DNA of 64,000 bases from an uncultured Planctomycetia bacterium (GTDB taxonomy: Bacteria > Planctomycetota > Phycisphaerae > FEN-1346 > JAACEH01), in assembly GCA_903929765.1 (NCBI GenBank), contig CAIYVX010000094.1, forward strand, positions 106,544-170,543, given 5' to 3'. Positions 34,664 to 46,547 of this stretch are shown piece by piece (the stretch's first letter is position 1; each line of letters starts with the position of its first letter). A program made the position numbers and the translations under genes. Below the pieces are notes generated by a model. It searched no databases. It worked only from the letters and a program-made list of their open reading frames with translations, and was not told the origin of the DNA.

Positions 34664-34761
34664 TAGGCCGGTTTTTCCAAGTTTTTGGGGCGAAGGAGGC
34701 TGGTACCTGGCTGTCGCTGTGTCCGCCTCTCTCCGCCCGGCATGTTAAGAAAGGAATCGCC

Positions 34762-35157
34762 GTGACTGAATTCAATGGCCTCCCGGTTACCCCGGAAGAG
34801 TTCGAAGCCAAGCGTAAGCCGTTCTGCCTGCTCTGCGGCCAGCCGACCGTCTGCACTTGTTTGTATTTCCCCGGCCCGTCCAGCCGCATCGCCCATCCCC
34901 AGGGCCGAGGGCGGGCCGTCATCTACAGCCTATGCGCCGGCTGCCACCGACGGTACGAAGAACTGCTCCCGGTTATCCAGACCGTCCTCGAACGACAGGT
35001 GATCGCCTCGCTGAAGCACATCCGACAAACCGGTGCCCTGCAGCTCAAGGGCCAAGGGGGGCGTGGTAGTACCGGTGCTTCCAAGCACGTTCATAGGTGG
35101 TGGCTCCTCGTCGGACGCAAATCGGATGAGATATCTTGTGCCATAGAGCACGAATAG
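34762..35157 (+). CDS. Small Cys-rich protein of the mobile element
   Basis: GTG 34762 is preceded by AAAGGAA. Product 131 residues. The pattern FCLLCGQPTVCTC, followed by YSLCAGCHRRYEELL, gives two CxxC-type knuckles, a likely zinc ribbon. The second half is helical, then basic. The reading frame continues upstream without sense. It is the first of several small genes that precede the DUF2924/recombinase cassette. Function unknown; a DNA-binding role would fit the zinc motif. Confidence 0.55.
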   Translation: MTEFNGLPVTPEEFEAKRKPFCLLCGQPTVCTCLYFPGPSSRIAHPQGRGRAVIYSLCAGCHRRYEELLPVIQTVLERQVIASLKHIRQTGALQLKGQGGRGSTGASKHVHRWWLLVGRKSDEISCAIEHE

Positions 35158-35342
35158 CAGGTTGACTCCCCAAACTTTCGCAACCGCTCGTCGCGGAAAC
35201 TTTGCGCTTGCGTTGGGCCTCATAGCAGGTACTACCAAAATAGGCTTGTTTTCGAGGCCCGCGGGAGTAGTCGAGATGGTAGGCAGAGTTTGTTGCGCGT
35301 GTCCGCTTCTGCCGTAACGCGTCAGCCATAGGAGGGCATCGC

Positions 35343-35600
35343 ATGATTCTGACACGCGAATCGCTGCTGGAGGCCTCATGGTCGTGCTATGGCGACCAAC
35401 GCGGCTGCTACCGGCGGGTGTGTCCGGTCTGTCGCGGCGTGTTCTACGCCGGCCGCCCCCAGGCACGGTATTGCCGGGCTGCTTGTCGCCAGCGGGCCTA
35501 TCGCCGCCGGAGGCGGGCGGCCACGGCGATCCGGCCTGGGGGTGCCGAGGATGCTGAACTGAGAAATTTCGGTTTCGTTGCATCGACTGCGGAAAAATGA
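35343..35600 (+). CDS. Small zinc-finger-like protein (85 aa)
   Basis: ATG 35343 follows AGGAGG (35332-35337). The motif VCPVCRGVFYAGRPQARYCRAACRQRAYRRRRR has CxxC and CxxxC pairs in an Arg-rich setting, as in small CGNR/zinc-finger-like proteins with consensus CxxCGxxF...RYCS..CRxxAYR. This looks like a real short zinc-finger gene. It lies 185 bp after the previous small protein. Confidence 0.65.
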   Translation: MILTRESLLEASWSCYGDQRGCYRRVCPVCRGVFYAGRPQARYCRAACRQRAYRRRRRAATAIRPGGAEDAELRNFGFVASTAEK

Positions 35601-35619
35601 CAGAGAGGAGGTCGGAAAA

Positions 35620-35853
35620 ATGGTGATGCGGGCGACGGAAGATGTGGTGAAGCGGGAGGTTGATGTCGGTGGCTATGACCCGCAAAAGATGACGGCCGAC
35701 GAACGGCTGGACGAACTGGCGGGCCTGCTCGCCGTGGGCCTGCTGCGGCTGCAGCGTCAGGCGGGGGAAAAGAGACGGTTTTCGAGCCGGATTCCCCTTG
35801 CCGGGTGCGCTGGAAAACGCCCTCATGGAGCCGAACTCATTGGAGGACGGTGA
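35620..35853 (+). CDS. Small conserved hypothetical protein (77 aa)
   Basis: ATG 35620 lies 8 nt after GGAGG. The product has a central helix, MTADERLDELAGLLAVGLLRLQ, a pattern seen in short proteins next to DUF2924/recombinase cassettes. Its stop is 3 bp before the DUF2924 start, so it is probably part of that operon. No function is known. Confidence 0.6.
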   Translation: MVMRATEDVVKREVDVGGYDPQKMTADERLDELAGLLAVGLLRLQRQAGEKRRFSSRIPLAGCAGKRPHGAELIGGR

Positions 35854-35856
35854 TTT

Positions 35857-36312
35857 ATGAACGAGACGGTTTTGAGGCAGTTGGCGAAGTTGCCCACGCT
35901 TACGGTGGGCCAGCTCCGGGAGCGGTGGCGCACCCTCTATGGCACCGAGCCGCCGGGTTCCTACAAGGGCCAGTACCTGATACGCAGGCTGGCCTGGCGG
36001 ATTCAGGAACTGGCCTATGGCGGCCTGTCCGACAACACCCGGACAACGTTGACGCAGGTGGCCGACGAGGACGCGGCAGCCGCCCGGAGGCCTTCATCTC
36101 GCAAGCGTGAACAGAACTTGCCCGTGGCCGGGACAAGACTGGTGCGCGACTGGAACGGTGAGCGGCATGAGGTGCTCGTGGCCCGTGACGGCTTCGACTT
36201 GCGGGGCCGGCGCTACCGGTCGCTCTCGGCCGTGGCCAAGGCCATCACCGGCGCCCATCGCAGCGGGCCGGCATTTTTCGGATTGAAACAACCCTTGGGA
36301 GAAAAAGTATGA
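35857..36312 (+). CDS. DUF2924 domain protein
   Basis: Protein of 151 residues with both DUF2924 halves: LRERWRTLYGTEPPGSYKGQ, then LIRRLAWRIQELAYGGLS, and later GTRLVRDWNGERHEVLV, RYRSLSAVAKAITGAHRSGP, FFGL. The stop overlaps the recombinase start by 4 bp. DUF2924 is strongly associated with large serine recombinases of phage-like or integrated elements, so it is probably an accessory (for example a directionality or DNA-binding factor), though its mechanism is not known. Confidence 0.9.
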   Translation: MNETVLRQLAKLPTLTVGQLRERWRTLYGTEPPGSYKGQYLIRRLAWRIQELAYGGLSDNTRTTLTQVADEDAAAARRPSSRKREQNLPVAGTRLVRDWNGERHEVLVARDGFDLRGRRYRSLSAVAKAITGAHRSGPAFFGLKQPLGEKV

Positions 36313-37706
36313 TCGGACGGAACGAGTCTAATGGCCAGGCGGCGGTAATTCGCTGCGCAATTTATACCCGCAAGAGCACCGAGGAAGGCCTCGAAATGGC
36401 GTTCAACAGCCTCGACGCCCAGCGTGAGGCGGGCGAGGCCTACATCGCCAGCCAGAAGGCGGAGGGTTGGGTCGGTCTGGCCGACCGCTATGATGATGGC
36501 GGATTCACCGGCGGCAACATGGACCGCCCGGCGCTCAAGCGGCTGCTGGCCGACATTGAAGCCGGGAAGATCGACACGGTCGTCGTCTACAAAGTAGACC
36601 GCCTGAGCCGGTCGCTTTTGGACTTCTCGCAGTTGATCGCCCTGTTCGACAAACACGAAGTCAGTTTCGTTTCGGTCACGCAAAGCTTCAACACCACGAC
36701 CTCGATGGGTCGGCTGACGCTGAACATCCTGCTTTCGTTCGCCCAGTTCGAACGCGAGATCATCGGCGAACGCATCCGTGATAAGGTCGCGGCGGCGAAG
36801 AAGAAGGGCAAGCACACCGGCGGACCGCCGGTTCTCGGCTATAACATCGATCGCGCCGCTGGGCGGCTGGTAGTCAACCCGGCCGAGGCGGATCTGGTGC
36901 GGCGCATCTTCAAGCTGTTCATCCAACTCGGCTCGACCATGAAGGTGGCGACGGCCCTGAATGCCGACGGCAGTCGCACCAAGGCCTGGACGACGCGCAA
37001 AGGTAAGGTGCGGCCGGGCCAGCCCTGGGACAAATGCTCTGTCAACCGAGTCGTGAACAACGTCAAGTACGTCGGCCAGGTGAGCCACAAGGGCGCGTTG
37101 TACAAGGGCGAACAGGAGGCCCTAATCGACCGCCGCACCTGGGACAAGACCCGGGGAATCCTGGCCACCAACCACAACGCCCGCGCCGCCAACAGCCGCC
37201 GCAAGACGCCGGCGCTGCTAAGCGGCCTGATCCGCTGTGGTTCCTGCGGTCGGGCCATGGGAGTCACTTTCACCCGCCGCCGGGGCCGGACGTATCGTTA
37301 TTATCTTTGCGGCAAGGCCGCCAAGCAGGGCTACGCTCAGTGTCCGGTCAAGAGCGTCGCGGCGGGCGAGGTGGAAAAGGCGGTGTTCGAGCAATTGCGG
37401 GGCGTGTTCCGCAGTCCGGATGTGGTGGCGCGAACCATGAGGGCGGTCGAGGTCGAGGCCAGTTGGGGAACAGAGGGTGGTCCGGCACCGACAGAGGCCG
37501 AGGTCATCACCGCTCTGAGGCAGATCGATCCTCTGTGGGAGAACTTGTTCCCCGCGGAGCAGGAGCGGATCGCCCGGCTGCTGCTCGAAGAGGTGATTGT
37601 CAATCCCAATGGTCTGACTGTGAAGCTGCGGGCGAACGGCCTGAGTTCACTGGCGGCTGAAATGGCTTCACCGGTCAAAGCCGAGAAAGAGGAGGTGCTT
37701 GTATGA
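36309..37706 (+). CDS. Large serine recombinase with zinc ribbon
   Basis: Protein of 465 residues. Catalytic domain: IYTRKSTEEGLE with Ser23, and TVVVYKVDRLSRSL. A FAQFEREIIGERIRDKVAAAKKKG helix follows. The recombinase domain includes PAEADLVRRIFKLFI and VKYVGQVSHKG, then a zinc ribbon, IRCGSCGRAMGV and YLCGKAAKQGYAQCP. The C-terminal coiled region is present. Length and domain order are those of an integrase-type serine recombinase. It is overlapped by DUF2924 upstream and by a partner gene downstream (4 bp each), and should mediate integration and excision of the element. The att sites are not identified. Confidence 0.94.
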   Translation: MIGRNESNGQAAVIRCAIYTRKSTEEGLEMAFNSLDAQREAGEAYIASQKAEGWVGLADRYDDGGFTGGNMDRPALKRLLADIEAGKIDTVVVYKVDRLSRSLLDFSQLIALFDKHEVSFVSVTQSFNTTTSMGRLTLNILLSFAQFEREIIGERIRDKVAAAKKKGKHTGGPPVLGYNIDRAAGRLVVNPAEADLVRRIFKLFIQLGSTMKVATALNADGSRTKAWTTRKGKVRPGQPWDKCSVNRVVNNVKYVGQVSHKGALYKGEQEALIDRRTWDKTRGILATNHNARAANSRRKTPALLSGLIRCGSCGRAMGVTFTRRRGRTYRYYLCGKAAKQGYAQCPVKSVAAGEVEKAVFEQLRGVFRSPDVVARTMRAVEVEASWGTEGGPAPTEAEVITALRQIDPLWENLFPAEQERIARLLLEEVIVNPNGLTVKLRANGLSSLAAEMASPVKAEKEEVLV

Positions 37707-38146
37707 CAGATCGTGCCGAAGTAGCGGCCGCTATGTCGCCGCCAGACTATCGCCCAGCCGACGTTCGCCGCGACGGTGATTGCGTGGTGCTGAACATCCC
37801 CATGACCTTCCGGCGCCGCAACGGGCGCCGGGAAATCATACTGCCTTCGGGTACTGATGCATCGTTCGGGCCCGAACCCAATCGCGCCCTGGTTCTGGCT
37901 CTGGCCCGCGCCTGGCGCTGGCAGAAAATGCTCGATAGGGGCGAGGTCAGATCGGTTGACGAATTGGCCCTGCGGCTCCATCTCGGCCCCACCTATGTGG
38001 CCCGTACCCTGCGGCTCACGGCCGTGGCCCCGAAGCTCGTTGAGTCGATCCTCGCTGGCGACGAACCGGATGGATTATCCCTTCGCAAACTTGCCTCTGG
38101 CCTGCCTGTGGGCTGGGCGGAGCAAGAGCGGCTTCTGGCGGACTGA
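37703..38146 (+). CDS. Recombinase-cassette partner protein (HTH-like)
   Basis: Protein of 147 residues whose ATG overlaps the recombinase stop by 4 bp. The N-terminal part is beta-like (CVVLNIPMTFRRRNGRREIILP). The C-terminal half is helical with VDELALRLHLGPTYVARTLRLT, a helix-turn-helix resembling the one in ParB-like proteins, and ends SLRKLASGLPVGWAEQERLL. It regularly follows such recombinases in related cassettes and probably binds DNA to direct the recombinase. Its stop lies 26 bp from the convergent 3' end of the P-type ATPase gene. Confidence 0.75.
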   Translation: MTDRAEVAAAMSPPDYRPADVRRDGDCVVLNIPMTFRRRNGRREIILPSGTDASFGPEPNRALVLALARAWRWQKMLDRGEVRSVDELALRLHLGPTYVARTLRLTAVAPKLVESILAGDEPDGLSLRKLASGLPVGWAEQERLLAD

Positions 38147-38172
38147 TGGTTGACCGGGGTTTCCACGCCGAT

Positions 38173-40437
<2,265 letters not shown>

Positions 40438-40474
40438 TGCGATTCTTTCCGGCGGTTGAACGCGGACGACGCTA

Positions 40475-42976
40475 TCAGATGAACAAGTTGACGTTGCTGG
40501 CCTCGGCATTGTCCAGGAACGTGGCCACCCCGCCTTCCTCCACTCCGTCCACCAACTCTTCGCGGTGGATGCCCATCAGATCCATCGACATGGTGCAGGC
40601 GACGAGCCGCACCCCGGCCTGCTGGGCGCTGGCGATAAGTTCCGGCAGTGAAGCCACGCCCTTGCGCGCCATGATGCCTTTGATCATACGGAGGCCCATG
40701 CCGCCCATGTTCATCTGCGACAGGGCCAGTTTGTCGGCCCCGCGCGGCATCATCCAGCCGAACATCCGCTCGATCAGGTTCTTGCGGACCGACACCTGCT
40801 CCGGCCGCCGCAGGATGTTCAGCCCCCAGAAGGTGAAGAACAGGGTCACTTCGCTGCCCATGGCCACCGCCCCGTTGGCGATAACGAAGGCGGCCATGGC
40901 CTTGTCGAAGTCGCCGCTGAAGACCACCATGGTCTTCTTGTTCGCCTTTGGCGTCTGAGCTTCCGCGGCAGCCGCCGGTGTGGCGGAGCGGCGCACCGTG
41001 GCCTGGAACGCGCCGTCTTGCGGTTTGAGGCCCACGAGAGTGTGACCAGTGCTGTGGCACCAGGCCGCCACGTCGGAGGGAAAACCGGGGTCGCTGACTA
41101 TCATACGCAGCGATTGGCCCTCGCCCACTTGACCCAGTTCATTCTTTAGCCGCATGATCGGGCCGGGGCATTGCAACCCGCGGCAATCGATCTCGCGGAC
41201 CACGTCAGGCGCGGCCGGTTGCGCTGCGGAATTCTGTTTGTTCACCTTGAGCTCCTTTTCGCCCGTGTCCTGGGTCATTTCCTTCTTCGGCGGCGAGTTC
41301 TTGCCCTTGAGCAGTCCCGCCGCGGCCTGGTAAGTCAGATAGCCGCCGGTCAGGTTGCGGCAGCGAAAGCCCCGTTGCTCCAGTATCCGGCAGGCCAGGT
41401 AGCCGCGCAGGCCGACCCGGCAGAAGGCCAGGATTTCCTTGTCGCGCGGCAGTTCGTCAAGCCGTTGCCGCAGATCGTCGATGGGGATGTTCTTCGCGCC
41501 GGGAATGGTCCCGGCCTGCACCTCTTCCGGTGTACGCACGTCGAGCAGCATCTGGTTTTCCGCCGGAGCCGTAACGTCTTCGACGTGGCAGATACGCACC
41601 AAGCCCGCCATGACATTCGAGGCCACGAAACCGGCGTAGTTCAGGGCATCCTTGGCCGAGCCATAGGGCGGCGCGTAGGACAGTTCCTGGTCCTTCAGGT
41701 CGTCGACCGTAAGGCCCGCGCGAATCGCTACCGCCAGCACGTCGATCCGCTTGTCCACCCCGTGTGCCCCGACGACCTGGCCGCCAAGAATTTTCCCGTT
41801 GGTCGGGTCGAAGAGGAGTTTGAGGCTGAGTTGGCTGGCTCCGGGATAGTATGTGGCGTGGTCGGAGGGATGCACATAGACCTTCTCGTATGTCCGTCCG
41901 GCCTGCTTGAGGGCTCGTTCGCTCAGCCCGGTGATGCCAATGGCCAGGTCGAAGACCTTGCAGATGGCTGTACCCTGGCTCTGGCCATAGACGCTGTGAC
42001 CGCCCAGGGCGTTGTCGGCGGCGATGCGGCCTTGACGATTGGCCGGTCCGGCCAGCGGCATGACGCCCTTCAGACCGCTGACCAGATGGGGTCCTTCGAC
42101 TGCGTCACCGATGGCCCAGATGTGCGGGTCGCTCGTGCGCATCTGCTCGTCCACGACCATGCCGCCCGAAACCGGGCCGATCTCCAGACCGGCGTCGCGG
42201 GCCAGCTTGACTTCGGGACGCACGCCGACGGCCATGATCACCAACCCGCAGTCAACCGATTCGCCGTTGCTGAGACAGACATGCAGGCCGCCGGGCGGCA
42301 GATCCTGGATCGAGGTAATCGAACTGCCGAGCCGCAGGTCAACGCCGTGAAGCTCCAGTTGCTGCTGAATCGGGGCGACCATTTCGGGGTCGGCCGCCGA
42401 GAAAACTTGCGGGGCCAGTTCGACCAGGGTGACGCCGACCTTGCGGTGCCGCAACGCCTCGGCCATCTCCAGGCCGATGTAGCCGCCGCCTACGATTACG
42501 GCCCGCTCAGGATGCTGCTCGTCGATCACCCGCTTGATGCGGTCCATGTCGGCCAGGCTGCGCAAGGTGAAGACGCGGGGGCTCGCGGCTCCGGGAATCG
42601 GCGGGCGGACCGGGTCGGCCCCGGGGCTCAAAATCAGAGCGTCGTAAGGTTGCCAATATTCCTCGCCCGTAGCCAGATTCCGCACCTGAACCTGCCGCCC
42701 GGCCCGGTCGATCCGCAGCACCTCGCTACGGGTCCGTACGTCGATACGATAGCGTTTGCGCAGCCCGTCGGCGGTCTGCACGAGCAGTCGGGCACGGTCG
42801 GGGATGGTGCCGCCGATGTGGTAGGGCATGCCGCAATTGGCAAAGGAGATCTGCTCGCCGCGCTCGAAGAGGGTTATCTCGGCCTCCTCGGAGAGCCGCC
42901 GGGCACGCGTGGCGGCCGAGGCCCCGCCGGCCACGCCGCCGACAACAACGATACGCTTCTGTTTTGCAATTGCCAT
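40475..42976 (-). CDS. Four-domain fusion: CoA-disulfide reductase, rhodanese, TusA, DsrE-like
   Basis: ATG 42976 follows GGAGGAGACA. 833 residues in order. A FAD/NAD(P) disulfide reductase spans about 1-450 ([30 protein letters not shown] with the CoADR active-site Cys, WAIGDAVEG). A rhodanese is at about 465-560 ([24 protein letters not shown] with the persulfide Cys). A TusA/SirA domain is at about 605-680 ([18 protein letters not shown]). A DsrE/DsrF-like domain is at about 715-833 ([16 protein letters not shown]). Such fusions handle sulfane sulfur or persulfide, passing it between thiol carriers. It sits 29 bp after the ArsR gene and before the metal ATPase, so sulfide/metal stress is a likely context. 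Confidence 0.92.
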   Translation of the reverse strand: MAIAKQKRIVVVGGVAGGASAATRARRLSEEAEITLFERGEQISFANCGMPYHIGGTIPDRARLLVQTADGLRKRYRIDVRTRSEVLRIDRAGRQVQVRNLATGEEYWQPYDALILSPGADPVRPPIPGAASPRVFTLRSLADMDRIKRVIDEQHPERAVIVGGGYIGLEMAEALRHRKVGVTLVELAPQVFSAADPEMVAPIQQQLELHGVDLRLGSSITSIQDLPPGGLHVCLSNGESVDCGLVIMAVGVRPEVKLARDAGLEIGPVSGGMVVDEQMRTSDPHIWAIGDAVEGPHLVSGLKGVMPLAGPANRQGRIAADNALGGHSVYGQSQGTAICKVFDLAIGITGLSERALKQAGRTYEKVYVHPSDHATYYPGASQLSLKLLFDPTNGKILGGQVVGAHGVDKRIDVLAVAIRAGLTVDDLKDQELSYAPPYGSAKDALNYAGFVASNVMAGLVRICHVEDVTAPAENQMLLDVRTPEEVQAGTIPGAKNIPIDDLRQRLDELPRDKEILAFCRVGLRGYLACRILEQRGFRCRNLTGGYLTYQAAAGLLKGKNSPPKKEMTQDTGEKELKVNKQNSAAQPAAPDVVREIDCRGLQCPGPIMRLKNELGQVGEGQSLRMIVSDPGFPSDVAAWCHSTGHTLVGLKPQDGAFQATVRRSATPAAAAEAQTPKANKKTMVVFSGDFDKAMAAFVIANGAVAMGSEVTLFFTFWGLNILRRPEQVSVRKNLIERMFGWMMPRGADKLALSQMNMGGMGLRMIKGIMARKGVASLPELIASAQQAGVRLVACTMSMDLMGIHREELVDGVEEGGVATFLDNAEASNVNLFI

Positions 42977-43005
42977 TGTCTCCTCCACTTCAGGTTAGCT
43001 TCAGT

Positions 43006-43347
43006 TTAACGTTTTGTGCGTTTTGTTTTCCGGGCGGCGACCGTGGCCGCGCCACAGGTGTGCCGGATGCAGTTCACGAGGGCCGGCAGTTGCGGGCTGG
43101 CAATTTTGTAATAGACGCTGCGGCCGCGCCGCTGGGCGGCCAGAAGCCCGCGACCCTGGAGAAGCCGCAAGTGTTCGCTGGTCTGGGCGGTCGGTAGTTC
43201 GCACAGGGCGGCAATTTCATGCACCGGGAATTCGCCCTGCATCAGGATATCGACGATCCGCAAGCGGACCGGGTGGGCCATGACCCGGAGGCACTCGGTG
43301 GCCTCGGTTAGAATTCCGTTCGGCAAGAGGCTCAGTGTGACGGGCAT
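43006..43347 (-). CDS. ArsR/SmtB family transcriptional regulator
   Basis: Protein of 113 residues, a full ArsR length, with winged HTH: VMAHPVRLRIVDILMQGEFPVHEIAALCELPTAQTSEHLRLLQ, then GLLAAQRRGRSVYYKIA. Cysteines occur at ALCELP and near the C-terminus (CIRHTC), which could sense metal or persulfide. First gene of an operon with the sulfurtransferase fusion and the P-type ATPase; probably a repressor released by the inducer. Upstream, ATAG (43372-43375) and CTAT (43383-43386) make a short dyad overlapping a possible -10 region. The operator assignment is weak. Confidence 0.9.
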   Translation of the reverse strand: MPVTLSLLPNGILTEATECLRVMAHPVRLRIVDILMQGEFPVHEIAALCELPTAQTSEHLRLLQGRGLLAAQRRGRSVYYKIASPQLPALVNCIRHTCGAATVAARKTKRTKR

Positions 43348-43536
43348 AGGCTGCTCCTTTAGAACAGGTCGATAGCTTACGACTATTCCAGTATACCGTA
43401 ACGAGCGGCCCTGTCAAGCCAGAGTAATTCTGGGGCGGGGAAGCCACATGAAAAATCAGCGGGAATAGAGAATCGAAAAAGTCGTCATGCCGAAGGCGAC
43501 CCGACGCGGAGGCACCCGGCTTCACGCAGACTTGAG

Positions 43537-44619
43537 TCAGGCGACATCTCTCATTCGGGCCAACTTCAGCAGGGCCACAATGGCGACGATGCCGACGACC
43601 AGAAAAACGAGGAACATGACGAAGGGACCCCACTGCGGGTTGACCGCAACAGAGGAAAGGCTGAAATGCGGTGCCAGGGCGACCTGTCGCAAGCCGTCAC
43701 GGGCGAAGGTAATGGCGGTTCCAGCCAGGAAGAGAGTTGTCGCCGTTGCGCATATCGCCGTCCACGTGCGACGAGCCAGGGACCAGGCCGCGAGTATCGG
43801 CACGAGCACCAGGGTTGCTATGGCCACATAGAACAAGACGGTCGGCATCTCTCCACGGAGCAACGCCGCACGCTGCTCTGCTGGCAGAGAGGCGGTCAGC
43901 AGAACGCCCCAGCCCAATTGCAGCAGCGAGGCTACCAGCGTGACGCGCAGGCCGGTGCGGATCGCCTGCGTGCCGGCGGCCGCATCGTGCATGAACCCAC
44001 CTCGTCCGAGAATCGCCACGAAGACTCCGCCGCTGGCCAGGAAACCCAGGAAAGCGAAGACGGCCCGGATGGCGACGGTAGAATCCACGAACAGCGACAT
44101 CGGACCGGCGGTGCGGGCCTCCGTCCAGGCCGCCGGAGTCTGCATGAGCGTCATGTTGCTGGACAGCGTTAAGACGAGCAGAATGAAGACCGCCATCATG
44201 ACCAGCGGCAGGAGCGGGCGCAAGCCGTCGCTGTTCTGGACTTTTCCCCGGGCGTAATAGAAGAGGTAGAGGTTGGCGATCACCAGCGGCACGACCAGCA
44301 GCCACCACCCGGCGATAAGCACGTTCGCCGAGTAGAAGAAGTTGCCGTAAAGCACCTGCACGAACAATAGTGGGGCGATGCCCAGGGTGACGCCCATCGA
44401 GAGCATGAACGGCAGGAAGACGAGCAACGTGCGGGTGACGGCTCGCCGTATTTCATCTTTGGGTCGCAGGGAATTGAGGAGCACCACGAACGTCGCGCCG
44501 ACCGCGCCGCCGATGAACATCCAGTGCGCCGCCAGGGTGAGCGACAATAGCAGCAGCATCAGCCCCGGCGTGGTGGGGTAGCCCAGCAGGTCTGGCGACG
44601 GGATAAGGTCGTGGTTCAT
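43537..44619 (-). CDS. Cytochrome bd-like membrane protein, second of pair
   Basis: ATG 44619 overlaps the stop of the upstream gene (ATGA). 360 residues, about nine hydrophobic segments (for example LLLLSLTLAAHWMFIGGAVGATF, WWLLVVPLVIANLYLFYYA, FVMFLVFLVVGIVAIVALL). The HW in the first segment is placed like the haem-ligand His of quinol oxidase subunit I. No CydB-type sequence follows. Pairs of such proteins, one with a fused cytochrome c, form bd-like complexes in nitrite oxidisers and other bacteria; oxygen or quinol chemistry is not proven. It is probably an integral membrane subunit paired with the 44616 gene. Confidence 0.72.
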   Translation of the reverse strand: MNHDLIPSPDLLGYPTTPGLMLLLLSLTLAAHWMFIGGAVGATFVVLLNSLRPKDEIRRAVTRTLLVFLPFMLSMGVTLGIAPLLFVQVLYGNFFYSANVLIAGWWLLVVPLVIANLYLFYYARGKVQNSDGLRPLLPLVMMAVFILLVLTLSSNMTLMQTPAAWTEARTAGPMSLFVDSTVAIRAVFAFLGFLASGGVFVAILGRGGFMHDAAAGTQAIRTGLRVTLVASLLQLGWGVLLTASLPAEQRAALLRGEMPTVLFYVAIATLVLVPILAAWSLARRTWTAICATATTLFLAGTAITFARDGLRQVALAPHFSLSSVAVNPQWGPFVMFLVFLVVGIVAIVALLKLARMRDVA

Positions 44620-45950
44620 GGTGTTCCCCGTTCCGTCAGGGAATCGATGTACGCCGTCAGCCAGTCTTTCTCCTGGTTGGAGCCGGGAAAGGGCGGCATC
44701 ATCGGCCGCTGCTCGTGCATGGTGTCCAGGTACTCGCGGATGATCGGGGCGGTCCAGTGCCGCACCAGCGGGCGCAAGGCATTGTAGCCGACCTCGGGTT
44801 GATGGCAGGCGCCGCACGTCGCCCGGAAAACGGCCTGCCCTCTGGCTTTGGTATCCAGGTCCTCAAGTCGGCGGCCAACCGGCAGAGCCCATGGCGCCGC
44901 CGACAATACGCCGCGCTTTTGGAGCACGGCAAGGTTGGCCCGCGCATCCAGCCCGTCGGTGGCGGCGGTCGTCACGCCGGTCGAGTACATGTAGCCCTCG
45001 ATGACGTAGGGCTTGCGAACGCCCTCGCGCACGAACTCGAAGCTGGCGTATGAGATGAAGGCAAAGAGCACCAGCAGGATTGTGGCCAGAGTCGAAGGCG
45101 TATACTCGCGCCGGATCATGGCGACGATGGCGGCCAGCGACAGGATCAGAAAACAAGTCAGCCCCATCGCGAAGAACATGCCCATGGGCACGCCGCTGCC
45201 CTCGATGAACACTTGGGCGCGGCGCGGAAGCACCAGGAACGTCCAGACGAATAGCGGGAGGCACAGCAGCGACGGCAGGATCATGCGGTAGGCCAGGCGG
45301 GTTATCTTCTGGCGGACCACCGGGACGATGTCCTGGCTGATCGCCATCAGGGCGATGGCCCCGACGCCGGCCAGGGCGAAGCAGACGAACAGTCGCAACA
45401 GCGTCGTCGGCCAGAAGGACGGGTTGAAAAAGGCCAGCCAGAAGCCGCCTTCGGCCAGCGGCTGCCACTGTCCCGGCGTCAGCATGAAACTAAGGATGCC
45501 GTTGATGATGACCAGCGTCAGGAGTGAGGAACCGAAGAAGATCCAGGCGATGGCGTTGTGCGCGGCGGGCCGGATGCGGCCCCAGGTGTAGAAGTACAGG
45601 TAGATGGCCGTGACGTCCACCAGGAACATGACCCACTCGGCGGCCCAGGCCCAGACGAACAGGTGGATCATGGTCGAGAGGGCTCGCGGGTTGACCACGC
45701 TGGTGACGAACCAGATGCCCACTCCGGTGATCGTGCCCACGACGTAGGGAATCAGCAGGACCGTGAGGGAATACTTGCGGAGAAAGGCGAGCGTGTCCGC
45801 GTCGCCCTCGCGATTGGCCCGCCGCTCGGCCATGGCGAGCATGAAACTCGCCCCCACGGAAAACTGGGCGATAAAGACGTGGACGATGGCGACCGCGGCA
45901 ATCAGCAGGCTGCCGCCTATCACCGGGAGGTCGAATATCGGGTATTCCAT
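44616..45950 (-). CDS. Cytochrome bd-like membrane protein with C-terminal haem c domain
   Basis: Start taken as ATG 45950, MEYPIFDLPVIGGS; a TTG at 45983 is possible. 444 residues. The N-terminal 320 residues have about eight membrane helices resembling cytochrome bd subunit I (VAIVHVFIAQFSVGASFMLAMAE, TGVGIWFVTSVVNPRALSTMIH). The C-terminal part is a periplasmic cytochrome c: GQAVFRATCGACHQPEVG carries the CxxCH haem site, with a distal MMPPFPGS Met. This links quinol-side and cytochrome c chemistry. With the next gene it forms a two-gene unit. The haem c motif is seen directly; electron partners are inferred. Confidence 0.78.
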   Translation of the reverse strand: MEYPIFDLPVIGGSLLIAAVAIVHVFIAQFSVGASFMLAMAERRANREGDADTLAFLRKYSLTVLLIPYVVGTITGVGIWFVTSVVNPRALSTMIHLFVWAWAAEWVMFLVDVTAIYLYFYTWGRIRPAAHNAIAWIFFGSSLLTLVIINGILSFMLTPGQWQPLAEGGFWLAFFNPSFWPTTLLRLFVCFALAGVGAIALMAISQDIVPVVRQKITRLAYRMILPSLLCLPLFVWTFLVLPRRAQVFIEGSGVPMGMFFAMGLTCFLILSLAAIVAMIRREYTPSTLATILLVLFAFISYASFEFVREGVRKPYVIEGYMYSTGVTTAATDGLDARANLAVLQKRGVLSAAPWALPVGRRLEDLDTKARGQAVFRATCGACHQPEVGYNALRPLVRHWTAPIIREYLDTMHEQRPMMPPFPGSNQEKDWLTAYIDSLTERGTP

Positions 45951-46132
45951 CGGCAATACAGTCCGTGGGTCGTGCTCTGCCAATGCTGCATGAGGACAGC
46001 CAGGTACTCCGCTGATTCGTCCACGACGGTCGTGAACCGTACTGAGGTGATTCTACCATGATCTTGGACACGGTGTTCTCACCTTTCGGTGGTCGGTCAG
46101 GCATGTCTCCATCGCAGACATGATCCGCCGCG

Positions 46133-46471
46133 CTACCCTTCATCCTTGGACAAGCGAATCGTAATGTCCGCGGGCAGGGCCAGCTTGGCCGATACCTGCA
46201 TGGCCTTGAAGATACCCACCGGCGTAGCGCAGCCCGCGCAGCAGCCCTTCAGCACCTCACGCACCGTCTGCATAACCACGCTCTCGCCGACCGGGCTGAT
46301 CTCCTGGTAGGCGTCGACCGGACCTTTGGCCTGCAGTGCCTCGCCCAAAGCACGGACCTTCTCGCATTCAGAGATGATCTCGAACGTGACGTTCTGCTCG
46401 TCCTCGCTGGTGGCCCGCACCGTGGTGTGAAAGTTGCACACTCCGGCGTCGATCTCGGCAACAGCTTTCAT
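46133..46471 (-). CDS. Small Cys-containing protein (DUF6951-like)
   Basis: ATG 46471 follows GGGAGGATTGAG. 112 residues. The core is AEIDAGVCNFHTTVRATSED, then VTFEIISECEKVRALGEAL, and CCAGCATPVGIFKAMQVSAKLALP before the end. The Cys pattern (DAGVC...SECEK...CxxC) resembles the DUF6951 family, whose members accompany redox and metal clusters; no function is established. It is the last gene of the minus-strand thioredoxin/permease operon. Confidence 0.7.
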   Translation of the reverse strand: MKAVAEIDAGVCNFHTTVRATSEDEQNVTFEIISECEKVRALGEALQAKGPVDAYQEISPVGESVVMQTVREVLKGCCAGCATPVGIFKAMQVSAKLALPADITIRLSKDEG

Positions 46472-46547
46472 CTCAATCCTCCCAGTTCCCTTTGTGACCA
46501 GACACAAACATTACGGCAAGGCAGCGCCGGCAGGCACGCCAGCGAAG

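Noticed and set aside
41171..43009. Plus-strand frame of 612 codons across the sulfurtransferase fusion
   Set aside because: Antisense shadow of the minus-strand gene, whose four domains are all recognisable.
43372..43386. Short ATAG...CTAT dyad upstream of the first ArsR as an operator
   Set aside because: Only 4-bp arms; too weak to list as a separate site.
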